Positions 45,486 through 57,457 of a stretch of 64,000 nucleotides of DNA are shown piece after piece. Under the pieces are notes generated by a model. That model saw nothing but the letters and a program-made list of their open reading frames with translations, was not told where the DNA came from and did no database searches. The stretch covers positions 1,362,001 through 1,426,000 of the forward strand of contig JAJEKV010000011.1 of NCBI GenBank assembly GCA_021234155.1, read 5' to 3'. Both the position numbers and the translations under genes were made by a program. Each line of letters opens with the position of its first letter. The stretch's first letter is position 1. This DNA is from Isoetes taiwanensis. Taxonomy: Eukaryota > Streptophyta > Lycopodiopsida > Isoetales > Isoetaceae.

Positions 45486-45853
45486 ATGTATTAATTGTAC
45501 AATGTTTTAGTTTCATGTTAGATGATAATCTAACCCTTGCCAACAATTAGCCTAAGTTGCTATACAACACTCCCTTGGCCATGACATGTTACTCCTAACT
45601 TTGGAAATGGTGATGCTTTCAGTGTTTCTTTATAAGAATGAATGTATATTTGTGTACCTTGGAAGTTTAGTAACTGTTACATTCAGGCAAAATCCCTAAA
45701 CTATTACAACAAAAATACGGCAACCCAATGCGAAGCATATATTTAAACAAGTCTTCAAGTTCGAGAGCATATGACATTTTGATTCGAAACCAAATCCAAG
45801 TACAAGAAAAGTAATAGAATATCAAAACCATGTTAAACAACTATGACCTATCA
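45486..45853. repeat. LTR-like repeat X, copy 2, right part
   Basis: Resumes repeat X (ATGTATTAATTGTACAATG) directly after element C and ends ACCTATCA, aligning with 35631-35998 at high identity. Confidence 0.85.
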
Positions 45854-45860
45854 TGTTTTT

Positions 45861-45944
45861 GGGTTGCCCCTAGGGGGGCAAACCCTTGTTTATGTGGGTT
45901 TTTGGCATATTCTAAGTATATGCTCGAATATGCTTAGAATATGC
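45861..45944. repeat. Two successive perfect palindromes
   Basis: GGGTTGCCCCTAGGGGGGCA (45861 on, closing with AACCC) and GCATATTCTAAG...CTTAGAATATGC (45905-45944) follow each other just outside repeat X. They may mark the end of another small element. Confidence 0.7.
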
Positions 45945-46698
45945 TAGAAACTGCTAAAAACTTGCTATTAACTGTAAATTGGCGGTCGTCTTTGTCGCCA
46001 TTTGGCACTGTGCAAACCGGGCTAACCGGCACCACCATGGTGCAAATCTTTTCGGGTTGCCTGTTTTAGAGCCTTTTTTGGTCGTATGCTGCCGTTTCTG
46101 CTACTTTCATAACAAACGAGACTCTAAATTTTATTTGTGAGAAAATGCTTATGTTTTCGTGTTAGCAGGTCTCGCCATCACACTGGATCCAATTCAAGGC
46201 CTCAGAATATGTGTTGCAAGTTCCTATTTACAAATTGGTTGCACTGAACCACTTGTAAATATGCTTTGATGTGCTTTTGGTCTCTAAAAAATTTGCAATG
46301 GATGGAGAAGTTATCTGCCTTTGGATGGAGCTCAATTTGGAAATGCACCATGGTTTGCTTTCTCCCTCACGCTGCGTTATTTTCTGGATATATAGTGCAT
46401 GGAAGTAACATCATGTGTAAATATGGAATTATGGGTTCCTGTTTAGGAGGTAAATTAATTCATTGAGGTAGGACGAGGATGACGTGGGCCATAAGGATGA
46501 GTGAATTTTATCATAGAAGTCCCTCCCTCGCCTTAGATTTGTAAGAATCTGCAACAAATCATCACAATGGCATCATCATTGATTAAATCTGCAACAAATC
46601 TTGTACTGTTTTAATGCTTGTGCCAAAAGATCCAGCAGGTATAATGTAGCGTTGAAGCATCACAAATCATATGGCTACATGCCATGCCTTGACATATT
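45945..46698. other. Non-coding stretch
   Basis: No supported gene. A possible acceptor (GTGTTAGCAG near 46170) is followed by only about 25 open codons without similarity I recognise. Confidence 0.35.
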
Positions 46699-49206
46699 AT
46701 GCTTTTTCACCTTGTAGAGTGTAGAGAATACAAGAGGAAGGTAAGAAAACACAGGGGAAAGAAGACATACCGGGAAGAAAGGGCAGCATACATAAGATTA
46801 CTGAAGAAGAAGAGATACAATAACCTGTTACAGCACCAATGGTACTTGGGGAAAATGCTGAAAAAACAGCCCAGAAGATTTTGGAGAGGACTCAAAAACA
46901 AAGGAGGGGGTAGCAATATGAAAACAAAGAACGAACAAGATGACATTGGAACAGAGGGATGGGAGAGTTACTTGGACAAATTATACAAGACGGGGCACCT
47001 CCAAAGACCGATACCAATACAAAGATGATCGGGACAAACCATGCTTCAACATGTTAGAAGTAATGCTAGCCCTTAACAGATGGCCAATCATAAAGCAATC
47101 AATCTATATGGACTAACTGTGGAACTGGCCAAGTGTCTTAAAACGTAAATAGGCGCATTGTGTTACGACATTTTTAATGGCATCATAAATACAGGACTTC
47201 CGCATTGATGGACATACAATAGAGTCATACCTTTACATAAGGCGTGAAATAGAAAAGATCCGGGGGAACTACAGTGATCGATAATGGTAAGCTCGATTTT
47301 TACAAGAAAATGGTTTGGAAAGGTATTGGATAACAAACTAAAGAAATGGGCGTAAGAAGGAAATATGAGAGCACAGGCAAGCGTGGTTCAGACCGAGCAC
47401 TCAACCACGATCACCTCGTGACCCTTCGGATATTAATAGAGCGTAACAAAGTGCGGGGAAGGAAAATAATATGTTTGCTTTGTAGACTTCGTAAAAGCGC
47501 TTGATACTGATCCCGAGAGAAGTTGCTAAAGAGATTGATGGACATGCAAGCCCCGAAAACATGGTAGGATCGATATCAAGACTATACCACGTGGTGTATG
47601 CTAAGATGGAACAGAAGGACAGCCGATAACTGTGACACCGTGTAAAGCGTGGCTGCCCGCTATCCCCAACTCGCTTGGAATATACATAGACGCACTACAG
47701 GGGTACATAGCAGAGCAGCATGGAGACGAGTATGCCCCCACTCTAGGAGACACGAAGGTACCGATAATGCTATATGCGGATGACCTTAGTATGATGGCAA
47801 CAAAGAATAAAGGAATGAACAGACTGCTCAAAATTCTAGAACAATTCTCGCGGAGGATACATGGTCGACAAAGGAATCTAGCAAAAACTAAAATAGTCAT
47901 CTTTGGGCACAAGAACGCATAAACCCTTCGATATAAAGATAAAGAGATAGAGGAACCAAATGTAATCACGATATCTAGGTTATGATGTGCACGGCACAGG
48001 GAAATGGGCCAAAGGAGCTAACGCTAGATTCCAATCGGCTATAGGAAGTTACTTTAACATGAAAAACTTTTGTAACAGAAGCAGAATAACGGATTGGGAT
48101 ATCAAATGTTACCTATTCAAATAAGCAAAGAATAGCCACCACTCGGTTATGCGGAGCGTAGAAGCATGGGGCCAGTTTAACAGAAAAGAAACCGGGAAAA
48201 GCAGAAGGAATTCTTAGGCAATGGCAATGCATGAATTGTGGTAAGGACAAATACACCAATCGACAATCATGGTCCCTCAAACGTAGCGTAAAACCAATGG
48301 AAATGAGAGCATGGGAGAGAACCATAAGGTACCTGCTCAGAGATAACGCGGGAGACATACAAGGTAAACTGTCCAGCATTGCAATCACAGAATCAGCAAA
48401 ATCACATATCCTCGAAAACACTGGATGGTTTAAAGAGGTGGCAACATGGACCAGACAGATGGGATTAAACCTGAGTGACCTAAGAGGGGCAGTGGAATGA
48501 GGAGTGGGCAGACATAGCGACAAGAGCATGGCTGCAAAAGCATACAGGACCCAAGACAGAATGGCTCATACAAGTATTTAATCCAGACCAACAAATAGGA
48601 CACCAGATATACCAGGATAACATACTGGGGAAAAACAGAAGGGACACGCTGGCCAGATTTAGGATGGGAAGCCATGATCTAAGAATCGAAAAAGACAGGT
48701 GGAGAGGGGTAGATAAGGATGACAGGATATGCAGAATCTGTGACGGGGGGAGAATAGAGGATGAGAACCATATGATTAGTGACTGCCCGACATACGGAGA
48801 CATCAGGAACAGATATAAAAATATAAGGTGGGGAAAACCAGTCCACAAGCTGATGAAGACAACAGAATCATTACGGGATCTAGCAGACGCGATCCACAGA
48901 ATGACGACAAGACACAGAGAAGTACACAGTGAAAGAGGGCTTGTAATATGATCCATACAAAACGAGTCATATAGCCCCACACAAATTGCTCAGCTAAAAG
49001 CTGATTGATAACGACGCATCACTGCACGGCCAAGAAGCCGAGGTAAAAGCGGGATGCCGGTATTAAAAGAAAAAAATCAGCCTTCAGAAAAGGCTACATT
49101 ACAACAGCGTGATGTGCTAGTAGCACCCTTTTTAGGGAGCTCGCCCATGCTACACAAGTCCAGAGGCCTTACGGCACAAGGGACATAAATGTATTCTATT
49201 CTATTC
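46699..49206 (+). pseudogene. 5'-truncated LINE, RT and C-terminal zinc knuckle
   Basis: The copy starts in the basic linker before RT (KVRKHRGKKTYREERAAYIR, then QQPRRFWRGLK-type sequence). The RT core is broken by stops and frameshifts, but 47632-47922 reads NSLGIYIDALQGYI, VPIMLYADDLSMMATKNKGM and LAKTKIVIFG, the YADD catalytic block of LINE RTs (YADD at 47773-47784). The C-terminus keeps a long open frame (48664-48951) with ICRICDGGRIEDENHMISDC, a CX2CX9HX4C knuckle. The 3' end has a short TATTC repeat tail (49192-49206), as LINEs often have instead of poly(A). The endonuclease is absent. Confidence 0.85.
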
Positions 49207-50171
49207 TAAATGGTTATATAAGAGAATTTCATTCACGATTCTAGGTGTCAAGGAAACATGAATAAATCAATTCATTTCATTTAATTTCATTCTGCTCTAG
49301 ATTAGGTGCGCGTTATTTATGCAAAGCGGCTTGTCCTCTTTGCTCCTCAAAGCGGTTTTGATTATCTCATTTTAGAAACCCTTTGGCCGACGCCGTCTTC
49401 TAAGCGGTCAATTCACCGCCTTCAAACCAAAATGTTAAATGTTTGCTAACAAGTTAACAAACTCTTGTTTCTACAGCCTTCATTACGCCAGTCAGTAGTG
49501 TCAACAACTAAAGCCCATCCTTCTAAAAAGAGACCCGTAACTATATGAACCAAATAATTTTAGATGCTGATTTTTTGCATATTTGTTGCTTGATATAAAC
49601 ACGAGAAAAGTAAGGGCTGCATCAGTCGTTTGTAGATGCACCAACTATTGGACCTGTGATGTTGAGAGTATCAGACTTGTTTAAGCAGGTCTATTCTTCA
49701 TTATTATATGCCTTGTAATGCAGTACGCCATGATAAATGAAAACATAGAGAAAGACCTATTTGCAATGTGGGACTCGAACCCATGTGAGGTATGCCTTGT
49801 ACTATGTTTGAATATCTATAATCTATGTAGCTTTGAAATTTGAATAATGATGACTCTACGACCGTTTGACTCTCGACCAGTTGTTGGAAGCAAAGATGTC
49901 CTCGTATTGCCCTCCCGTTGGCTTCGTCTTTGCCATGATGTGGTACAATTGTTTTCTTATAAAGAACCTGGAATCTACTCTCATCTTTTTGGAGTCTAAT
50001 AATCTCCGACAAAGGGTGCTGCATTTATCGAACCTTATTCTTTCTTTCTTCTATTCCGGTGCATTGGATCAGAAAACATTAGTATCATCAGTTAATTATA
50101 AATAATAGATGATGTCAACTATGAAGAGTGTGCTATCTTTATTAACATTTTCAGTTAAAAATTTCTTGCAG
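49207..50171. other. Intron-like spacer before the HEATR5-type exons
   Basis: No coding exon that I can support. A B-box-like GGACTCGAACC (49771-49781, i.e. GGTTCGAGTCC on the minus strand) suggests a tRNA-derived SINE remnant, but no A box or cloverleaf is evident. Confidence 0.4.
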
Positions 50172-50840
50172 GTGCTAGCATATTCTAAAGCTGAGAACAA
50201 AATTAATTCCAGTGCTGTAACTGACAAACTTGGTGAAGATGAGGGCATGATGATCAAAGATGAAAAGACAGTTCACTTGGCATACCAGTATCCCAGATAC
50301 CGGACACGTGTATTTGCAGCAGAGTGTGTACTCATCTCTATTTCCTATTTCTTTACATTTACAGGAACCAAAAGTGGCCGAATGAAGAAATATCACATGC
50401 AAAATATCTGTGATCTATCTCACTTGCCATACATGCATGCTAAAACTTTTTCGTCTTCTTACTCAGTTGTATGTTAAGTTTTAGCCTGCATTGTTGCATT
50501 AAATACATCAAACTGAAATGAACCTAGTTTTGATTCAAATCCTGAGAAGATGTGCGTGATCACATGTTCAAATGCTTGAGTCGAATACCAACTGTTGTAG
50601 GCCTGGATCACACGCATTTTGACCTTGCTCGTGCAAAAGAACAACAAAATGTCTCTGATTGGCTTGTGCTTCATTTGGCTGACCTCATTACTTTAGCATA
50701 TCAGGTACATTAGCTGAATTTTTATTGGGAACATGCATCTGCATTCTTTTATTAAGAAACTTCTACTCCAGGTTGCAACCGGTACCATGGAGAGTTTCCG
50801 ACCAATTGGAGTGACACTTTTGGATACAATACTTGAAAAG
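50172..50840 (+). CDS. HEATR5/SWEETIE-type HEAT-repeat protein, three exons
   Basis: Exon a (50172-50323) follows TTCTTGCAG and reads VLAYSKAENKINSS to YPRYRTRVFAAE. Exon b (about 50573-50704) reads CLSRIPTVVG, HTHFDLARAKEQ and SDWLVLHLADLITLAYQ and ends at a GTACAT donor. Exon c (50772-50840) follows ACTCCAG and reads VATGTMESFRPIGVTLLDTI before a GTCTGC donor. The blocks YRTRVFAAE, AHFDLAxA, LVLHLADLI and RPIGVxLL are those of the large HEATR5 family (plant SWEETIE, implicated in sugar homeostasis and trafficking; animal HEATR5A/B, clathrin-adaptor partners). Only about 120 codons of a protein normally over 2000 residues are seen. The acceptor before exon b (TTCAAATGC) lacks AG, so the copy may be a fragment or carry an error. 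Confidence 0.85.
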
Positions 50841-52282
50841 GTCTGCTCTTCCTCCGCTATTTAGTTTTAAATCCCAAATGTCGGAAGTAAGCATATTTAT
50901 TGTACAATGCTACATCATTATGGTCAACATCTTTTGTGTTAGGATATGATTTAACATGCATAAAGATCTCGCCTAGTATAGGTCAAGTCACGGGGCAACA
51001 ATTGCATGCTTTGCTGAAAAATGTTAATGCTCAATGCTGGGGAATGTCGTCATAAAATTTCAGCTACCTTGCTAAGCATCAGCTTTTTCTCGTAAAGTGA
51101 GGAAATTCTGTATTTCATAAACAGTGACTTGAAGCCAGCAGTTAAGACTATGAGCATCTGTGGCAAATCAAAGAGATGTCACATCTTTTGTAAAAGATAT
51201 TCTATAAGTCCATAGAAAATTTATGAACCACGAGAGCAATAACTTAGAAGCAGGCACTTTCGTTGGAAAGTATATGGAGGGTCGGTGGCCTGCTGACAGA
51301 ATGCTTGTCTTGGAAGCAAGAGTCTGAGGCGGTTCATAGAGACATGGCATCTTAGAAGAGGCAAGATTTCATAGGGCACGGGACATATTAAAAATCAAGC
51401 ATTATACAGGCTTAACCTCCCACATTGCTATGCCATAAAGCCTTTCTGAGCAGCATGGCTGTTGGTTCTATCTCAATTTTCAGTTGATATGAGAAGGCTA
51501 AACTGCCCCGTTGTGCAGTATGCAATTTAACCTAGATTTGAATGACATCTTTCTTGATGATGCCGAGCAAATCTTCTTCTACATAGAAATTCTTAATGAC
51601 GCCTTTCTTAAATATAGAAATTCCTTTTTTTGCAAGCGAAATGTATACCCTGATAAGAATCTATCATTTTACAAAACAAATGTATGAAAGGTGAACTATA
51701 CAATAAACTGGTTATGCTGAAAATACAAGAGTTACAGTTCCCTTCAACTGCTAGTTATGCTGTTTTAATTGAAGCCAAATGCACGAAGATAAAATGGGAA
51801 GTGATATCAATTCCATAATTGTATACACAATGCAGCAATATATGTTCTTTATTACCTGCCAATTGCTGGTCTATATCAATTTCATAATCATTTACATAAT
51901 GCAGCAATATATCCTTGCCTGCGTCTCGTCTTATCTGTTAGATGAGAGTTGGCTTACGTACGTTACCTAAAGGTCGAGTGGCCATTGGCACTGGCACACA
52001 ACTCAAATATCTAGCATAATCACAGGGGGTCTTTTTTGTGTTTTTGTACGATATTCACAAAGGTTTTCCTATGATTTCATGGCCGTATTCATCCAGGTGT
52101 ACTGAACAGTATTTCTAGAGTGCCGCTTATCTTGGCCATTCATTTTTTTTGAGAAGCAGCATCGTATGGTCACGATTAAAGTTATAATGTTTTTTTTATT
52201 AGGTTTTTTTAAAAAGAGTCGAATTGGGCATGCACGCATCGAACCCTTGTATTTAGGGTTTCTGTGCTTTTCTTTGCTGCTT
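50841..52282. other. Stretch after the HEATR5-type exons
   Basis: The next expected HEATR5 block (PELPGHxLLEQYQA) is not seen in any frame here. The DNA is AT-rich and looks like intron or repeat. A duplicated phrase (ATAATGCAGCAATATAT... near 51830 and 51900) occurs about 75 bp apart. Confidence 0.4.
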
Positions 52283-52490
52283 CAAGAATCGTGATGCAGG
52301 TTAAGTTAGGGCACACTTCGGCTGCTCCAAAACATGCCAAAACGTCATTTTAGTCTCTGCCTTGTGCCCTTCAAGAATCGTGATGCAGGTTAGTTCTCTG
52401 CCTTGTGCCCTTCAAGAATCGTGGATGCGTGTTAGTTCTCTGCCTTTGTGCTCTTCAAGAATCGTGATGCGTGTTTAAGTTAGGATCGTG
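52283..52490 (+). repeat. Degenerate tandem repeat, four units of about 50 bp
   Basis: TTCAAGAATCGTGATGCAGG recurs with TTAGTTCTCTGCCTTGTGCC between copies. The units differ by small indels (GTGGATGCGTG, CTTTGTGC). Confidence 0.85.
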
Positions 52491-52589
52491 ATGCACCTCC
52501 GGGAAAGAGTCTCAGGCGAAAGAGTGTGTGAATCGTGCTTGGATACAAATCAAACCAGCTTGGACAGATGAATTCGTTGATGTAGAGCG

Positions 52590-52831
52590 GTGTTTATGCG
52601 TGTCCGATTGCATTGTCTTGAAGGCGTGTCGAACGAGTCGGCCGTAATTGATTCCGTGATCTTCAATGACGGATTTTGCTTCCGGGTTCTAGGGCATACA
52701 TCCATTTGGGCTTTGTTTTTCCGTGGAGGTTTCACCGCAAACCGTGGTGCAATTCTTTGTAATACCAAATATCGTTGGACCATTCACAACGCTTCCTTGG
52801 GAACCAAAATTACACATGGCCATTTCCGCAG
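52590..52831 (+). CDS. Exon-like ORF with good splice donor, unrecognised
   Basis: An open frame from 52590 reads MFMRVRLHCLEGVSNESAVI, FNDGFCFRVLGHTSIWALFF and RWTIHNASLGTKITHGHFR and meets CGCAG|GTACGT at 52831/52832, a strong donor. The frame continues to 52928 if not spliced. No family is recognised. It may be an exon of a neighbouring host gene. Confidence 0.3.
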
Positions 52832-52982
52832 GTACGTGGTTGTTGGTTTGCCACAAGGTCTTTGCCTCTGCTTTTGTAGGTTGACACCATCTTGCCATAG
52901 GCCGCTGGATTTTGTGGATAATGTGTAATAGTCATAATATAGCCGCTAGAATTTCTATGGATCCAAGAAATAATGCAGAAAG

Positions 52983-53078
52983 TGAGAAGGCGTAAATTAA
53001 GACATGATTTGGGAGTGCATGCTCTAAAGATGAGAAGGCGTAAATTAAGACATGATTTGGGAGTGCATGCTCTAAAGA
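52983..53078. repeat. 48-bp exact tandem duplication
   Basis: TGAGAAGGCGTAAATTAAGA starts both units (52983 and 53031). The two 48-bp copies are identical. Confidence 0.95.
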
Positions 53079-53344
53079 ATCACAACTATGGATCGCTGCA
53101 ACATATGCTTAGGATCAAACTTGTGGTATTTCTTCATGGTTAAATACTTCCCAATGTTTTCCTCCTTAAACATTTTGTTACATTGTAGCTCATATTTCAT
53201 ATTGATGTTGCATAAATTGGGTTTCGAGTTCCATGCAATGACTTCATTTCTATAATTTATACATTCATGATTTGTTCAACTCAAATATTAATTATGTTTT
53301 TTCTCTTAGGGCCCAAGGGCCCAAAATTTTTTTATATATATATA

Positions 53345-53798
53345 ACAACCACCACATAAATCCCATTAACATTAATGAGCACAAACCATTACATTTAAGA
53401 TGTTAAAATTAAAATCCCCTTAGACCCCCTTTGGTTTGGGTGCATATTCACACGGGGTCACGTCAGGGGCAGCGGTGAGAGCCCTTAAATTATATTATAC
53501 ACGTATCAAATTCACACCTTATAGTATATTAACTGAAATCTTATAGTATTTTGCACACCTAAGCATACAATATACAAAAATTCATACAAGGATACCCCAC
53601 AAACGAGGAACGCTATCTACGGTCCACATCAAGGAATATAAGGCATATATGCCCATCCGAAGGCTCTCGTTGCCCGGAGTGACCCCCCGTGTGAATATGC
53701 ACCCAAACCAAAGGGGGTCTAAGGGGGATTTTAATTTTAACATCTTAAATGTAATGGTTTGTGCTCATTAATGTTAATGGGATTTATGTGGTGGTTGT
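53345..53798. mobile_element. 454-bp long-TIR MITE with TA target-site duplication
   Basis: Terminal inverted repeats of about 120 bp (left start ACAACCACCACATAAATCCC; right end GGGATTTATGTGGTGGTTGT) match at nearly every position. The dinucleotide TA flanks both sides (53343-53344 and 53799-53800). About 215 bp of AT-rich DNA separate the arms, with no coding capacity. TA target sites point to the Tc1/mariner type, though the termini are not the classical Stowaway CTCCCTCC. The high arm identity suggests a recent insertion. Confidence 0.9.
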
Positions 53799-53800
53799 TA

Positions 53801-55330
53801 AGGAGTAGGCGAAGTGTTTTGAATGAATACCATTTTTGTGATTGTGTACCATATGACCAGTTCTTGGTCCTAAGTTTTTAAGTTTCTCTTAAGCTTTTCC
53901 TTAATTGGTCTGGTGTCACGCTTAGTTGTAGGCTTCCTCACAAGGACTTCTTAGATTTTCGCAGGCTAGACATATGGCTATTAACACATCTAGAGAAGCT
54001 AAATTGCCTGAACATCAATCTTTTAAATGCATTAGGGGGCAATTTCTTCCTGACCATGTTTGATAGTGGATTCGTTTGTAGAGGACTTCATCATATATCA
54101 GTTCTACCCTTGGTTGCTTCTCTTCTAACCAATGTCAGCCATCAAATTATCTTATTGGTTTGAGATTGAACACATGCCAACAAACATGTTAGTGCCAGAA
54201 TTTCCAAAACCATCTCAACTTTGGGCACTATTGCTAAGGTTCCACATTCTATTGCCAAGATCCTAGAATCCGTGTCGCCATCTCAACCAACATGGGCATA
54301 CCTAAGGGAATAACAATAAAGAGTAGAAAGTATGGCTTTAAATTTCCACTAAGGCTAATCAAAATGCTTCCCAGTTTGAAAATGGCGCCAGTCAATTGAA
54401 AAGCCAAAGAGCTTAATCTAGAACTGTGGAATATGGAAACTCATGGCAATAAATGGCGCATTAACAATAAGTGTGAACTTGGGAAGAGGTTACAATTGTG
54501 AAACCCTCTCTCCTAGAAGTACTGAAACAGGTGCCACATCCAAAAAAACATGGACCCTCTCGGTACGCTGTTACCCCTCTTTTCACATCTAACAACAAGC
54601 TACCTCTTCACGTGAGGTCTTCTACACAAAGGGATTTATCTTCTGAGTGGACTCAACGGCAGATGGTGCTGCCTAAATATAAAATAAGGGCTAGAATTTA
54701 GTCAAAAAGGGGAGAGATACAACAAACAAAACAACCACTTTAAATAACGTAAGTGATGCTTCCCATTTAACATCAACACTGGCGTTACAAAAATAATCTA
54801 TAAGGAGAAAGGGGGACCAAAAAGGTGGTTGTTCCCTTTATTTCAAATTGCTAAAATTCTAAACATATGAAAATGGTTGATGTCTGAATTCTAAACATCT
54901 GAAAATGGTTAACATTTGGCAAACATGTAGAAAAAAACTATATATCTCACAAGCAAAGAATACATTAAAAGAAAAAACAGCAAAAAAGAAAAATAAAAGT
55001 TCAAAAATATTATGTGCTCTAAATGATGCAAGAATCTAAAAGATATTCTTCAATATGACATGCCAAATAATATTCCCAACCAACCATCAAACAAGAATTT
55101 ACCCCTTTGGGCAACAAAAAACAACCATTAACAACCAATCCGCAACAACCGCCCACCTCAATCAGCCCGAAACCACAAAACAAAGAATATGCATAATTCT
55201 CAGGGCCACTAGAGGGCAACCCTTCGTGCGCAGTACCTTGTTTTTTTTTTTGAAGAACTGTGTCATCAATATATTAAAAGAATGGTAATGTTACAAAGCA
55301 AGTGAGGAGGAAGGAGAACTGCCCCAAAGA
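53801..55330. other. Non-coding stretch
   Basis: No gene I can support. AT-rich with a T11 run near 55240. Small frames (54498-54701, 55055-55288) show no domain. Confidence 0.4.
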
Positions 55331-56125
55331 GATCTTTGTAACCCCCAATAAATACAAGTTATATTGCGGCTTAATCATTTACAGGTACCCAATGTTAGCC
55401 CAGCAACGCTGGGCACCATAACTAGTAAAATATTATTCTTAGATCGGGTGCTGTTGGGGTGCTTCCCGTGCGCGAATTTGCCCCCCAACTCTGTGCTTAC
55501 ACCCACGAGCCGACCCTTGCATTGCTCCATAAGTATTCCTTCTTTAGGCCGGACTCCAACACCTATGTAGCATCCTCAAGAAGTACCTTTGGAGTGATTT
55601 CAATCTACTCCTTAATCATCTCTAACAAAGTTGGAAATGCTAATATCTCATATGGAGTTGCTTCTTTGGGAGAGTTACATGGAATACATTGTGTATCTTA
55701 AAGCGGCCGAAAAATCCAATTGATAGGACTAGTTTTCTATCCTCTCTCTTACACTTCCCAATTCGTAGCTTGGCTTGCTTCACTTTAATTTCTAGCCAGA
55801 TCTTATCTTCTATTTGGAATTCTCTTGCTGATCTATGCTTATTTGAAGGACTCTTTTGCCGACTCCTAGCTGCTAGGAGGTAATTCCTAACATCTTCTAC
55901 TAACTCTTGGATATCCGTATGAAGCTGCTTGTAGACTTCTACTTTTGACAGGCGATTGTGCATATGTCTAGCCTGAGGCATTAATCCATGGGGATGATCT
56001 TCTGCTTAGCGCCGGGGGCTCTAACAGGCTCGGGATTTGAGGTTGTTCTATCTTCGTCTGCTGGCACAACTGATATTTCCGAATGTAGTTGGTGATGCCC
56101 TTCCTCATGCCAGACCAAATTTAAT
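55331..56125 (-). pseudogene. Ty3/gypsy pol remnant Y, copy 2, integrase part
   Basis: On the minus strand the right end reads WSGMRKGITNYIRKYQLCQQ, the zinc-binding end of a gypsy integrase. A 113-codon open frame follows (55981-55640): PQARHMHNRLSKVEVYKQLH, NKHRSAREFQIEDKIWLEIK, KLVLSIGFFGRFKIHNVFHV, the linker and C-terminal part of the polyprotein downstream of the integrase core. The catalytic core itself is missing. The left part aligns with 36028-36500. The two Helentron-like elements interrupt this copy at 56125, and it continues at 62734. Confidence 0.75.
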
Positions 56126-56538
56126 TCCTAGGATGGGTCCTATGACAACATATATATCGGCTGGAAGTGGTGTTCTCATTGAGCTTTGTAAAACATTGAG
56201 TACAAATGGATCCCTCACTAGGGGTAGGTAAATTTGGAAATATGAACTTTAAATGCTCCGAAACTAGACAATCATCGAGAGCATGATGATACTAAAGAAT
56301 ACAACATAAAAGATGGTTTTATCCGCCACTTGGTCGATGCAAAGGTGAGAAGACCTGGTGACTGCTTCTTATCGGGAAGAAGAACCACACCTTCTCAGGT
56401 TTTTGAGGAAAACCCAAGCAAATGGTTGAAGCACGACCCCACGCACTCTGGCAACCACAAGACCTTAAAAAATCCTGCAGAGTCAAGGCTGAAAGAAAAA
56501 TAACCCGTCAATGAGTTAGATGCCATAGGCAAGAAGAC

Positions 56539-57103
56539 TCGGAGGCTCCAGGGCCACGCCGAGAAAGAAACAACACCAATTAACCAATCGGGAACCGTCC
56601 GCGGAAAATGACCCTCGCGGGAAAAGCAACCGATTAGTGCTGCCTCGGAGGCTACGTTGCCACGCCGAGAGAAAATGAAAAAGAGTTATGCCTCAGAACT
56701 ACATCGCCACGCCGAAGAGAAAATGCATAGCAAATACTTACTCGGAGGCTACAGTGCCACGCCGAGAAAAAGAAACAATGCAAACAAAGCTGACAACACT
56801 AGACCACAAGATAGACAGATCCACACGCCTGTGAAAATGAATAATAAACATTGTCCAAGAGAAAATGAACAAGAAAATAAGTCACGAGCCATGCCGAGAA
56901 AGAATGAAATGATAAGAAGTCGCGGAGGCTACAGAGCCACACCGAGAAAAAATAGAAATAAGAAAATATATATCTACAAAGAAAAAAGAAAGCACAGAGG
57001 ATATCGAGGGCTGCAAGGCGACTTGAAAAGTACAGAAGATTTGATAGACTCTGAGAAGAACGAGATAATGAGTAGGCCTCAGAGGCTAAAGTGCCACATC
57101 GAG
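56539..57103 (+). repeat. Array of CTCGGAGGCT...GCCACGCCGAG mini-hairpins
   Basis: Units at about 56539, 56643, 56691, 56741, 56921 and 57075 have the form CTCGGAGGCTACAGTGCCAC followed by GCCGAG, with CTCGG/CCGAG arms and a 16-nt loop, separated by irregular A-rich spacers. Arms covary in some units (CCTCAGA...CGAAGAG). Confidence 0.75.
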
Positions 57104-57429
57104 AAAACTGATGAATAAGAACATAGGTACTATCAAAAACATCGAAAGGAAACCATAGAAGATCTAGAGGCTGCAAAGGGACCCGAAAAATATGGAAACA
57201 TAGACAAAGATGGTCAACGGACAAAAAGGAAATGGAATGAAAAGGGGGAATGAGAAAACAAAACAGGATAAGAACAGATGCAGACAAACCATCAAGGGAG
57301 GGAGGGTGAGGGAAACTGGTAGGATAGAGAAGCAGAAAACTAGCTCAAGAGAACGCCGATGACGAAAAAATGAAAAGATGCTGAATAAATAGGGAGTGCA
57401 AAAAAGGGGCGTCCCCATCCAAGGAATGT

Positions 57430-57457
57430 CGGTTCTATTGCTATCGCAATAGAACCG
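57430..57457 (+). repeat. 3'-terminal hairpin of element B
   Basis: CGGTTCTATTGC, loop TATC, GCAATAGAACCG: perfect 12-bp stem six bases from the element end. Confidence 0.92.

Noticed and set aside
49756-49850. Possible tRNA gene on the minus strand (B box GGTTCGAGTCC)
   Set aside because: No A box at the right distance, no acceptor stem, and the T arm pairs imperfectly. At most a SINE remnant.
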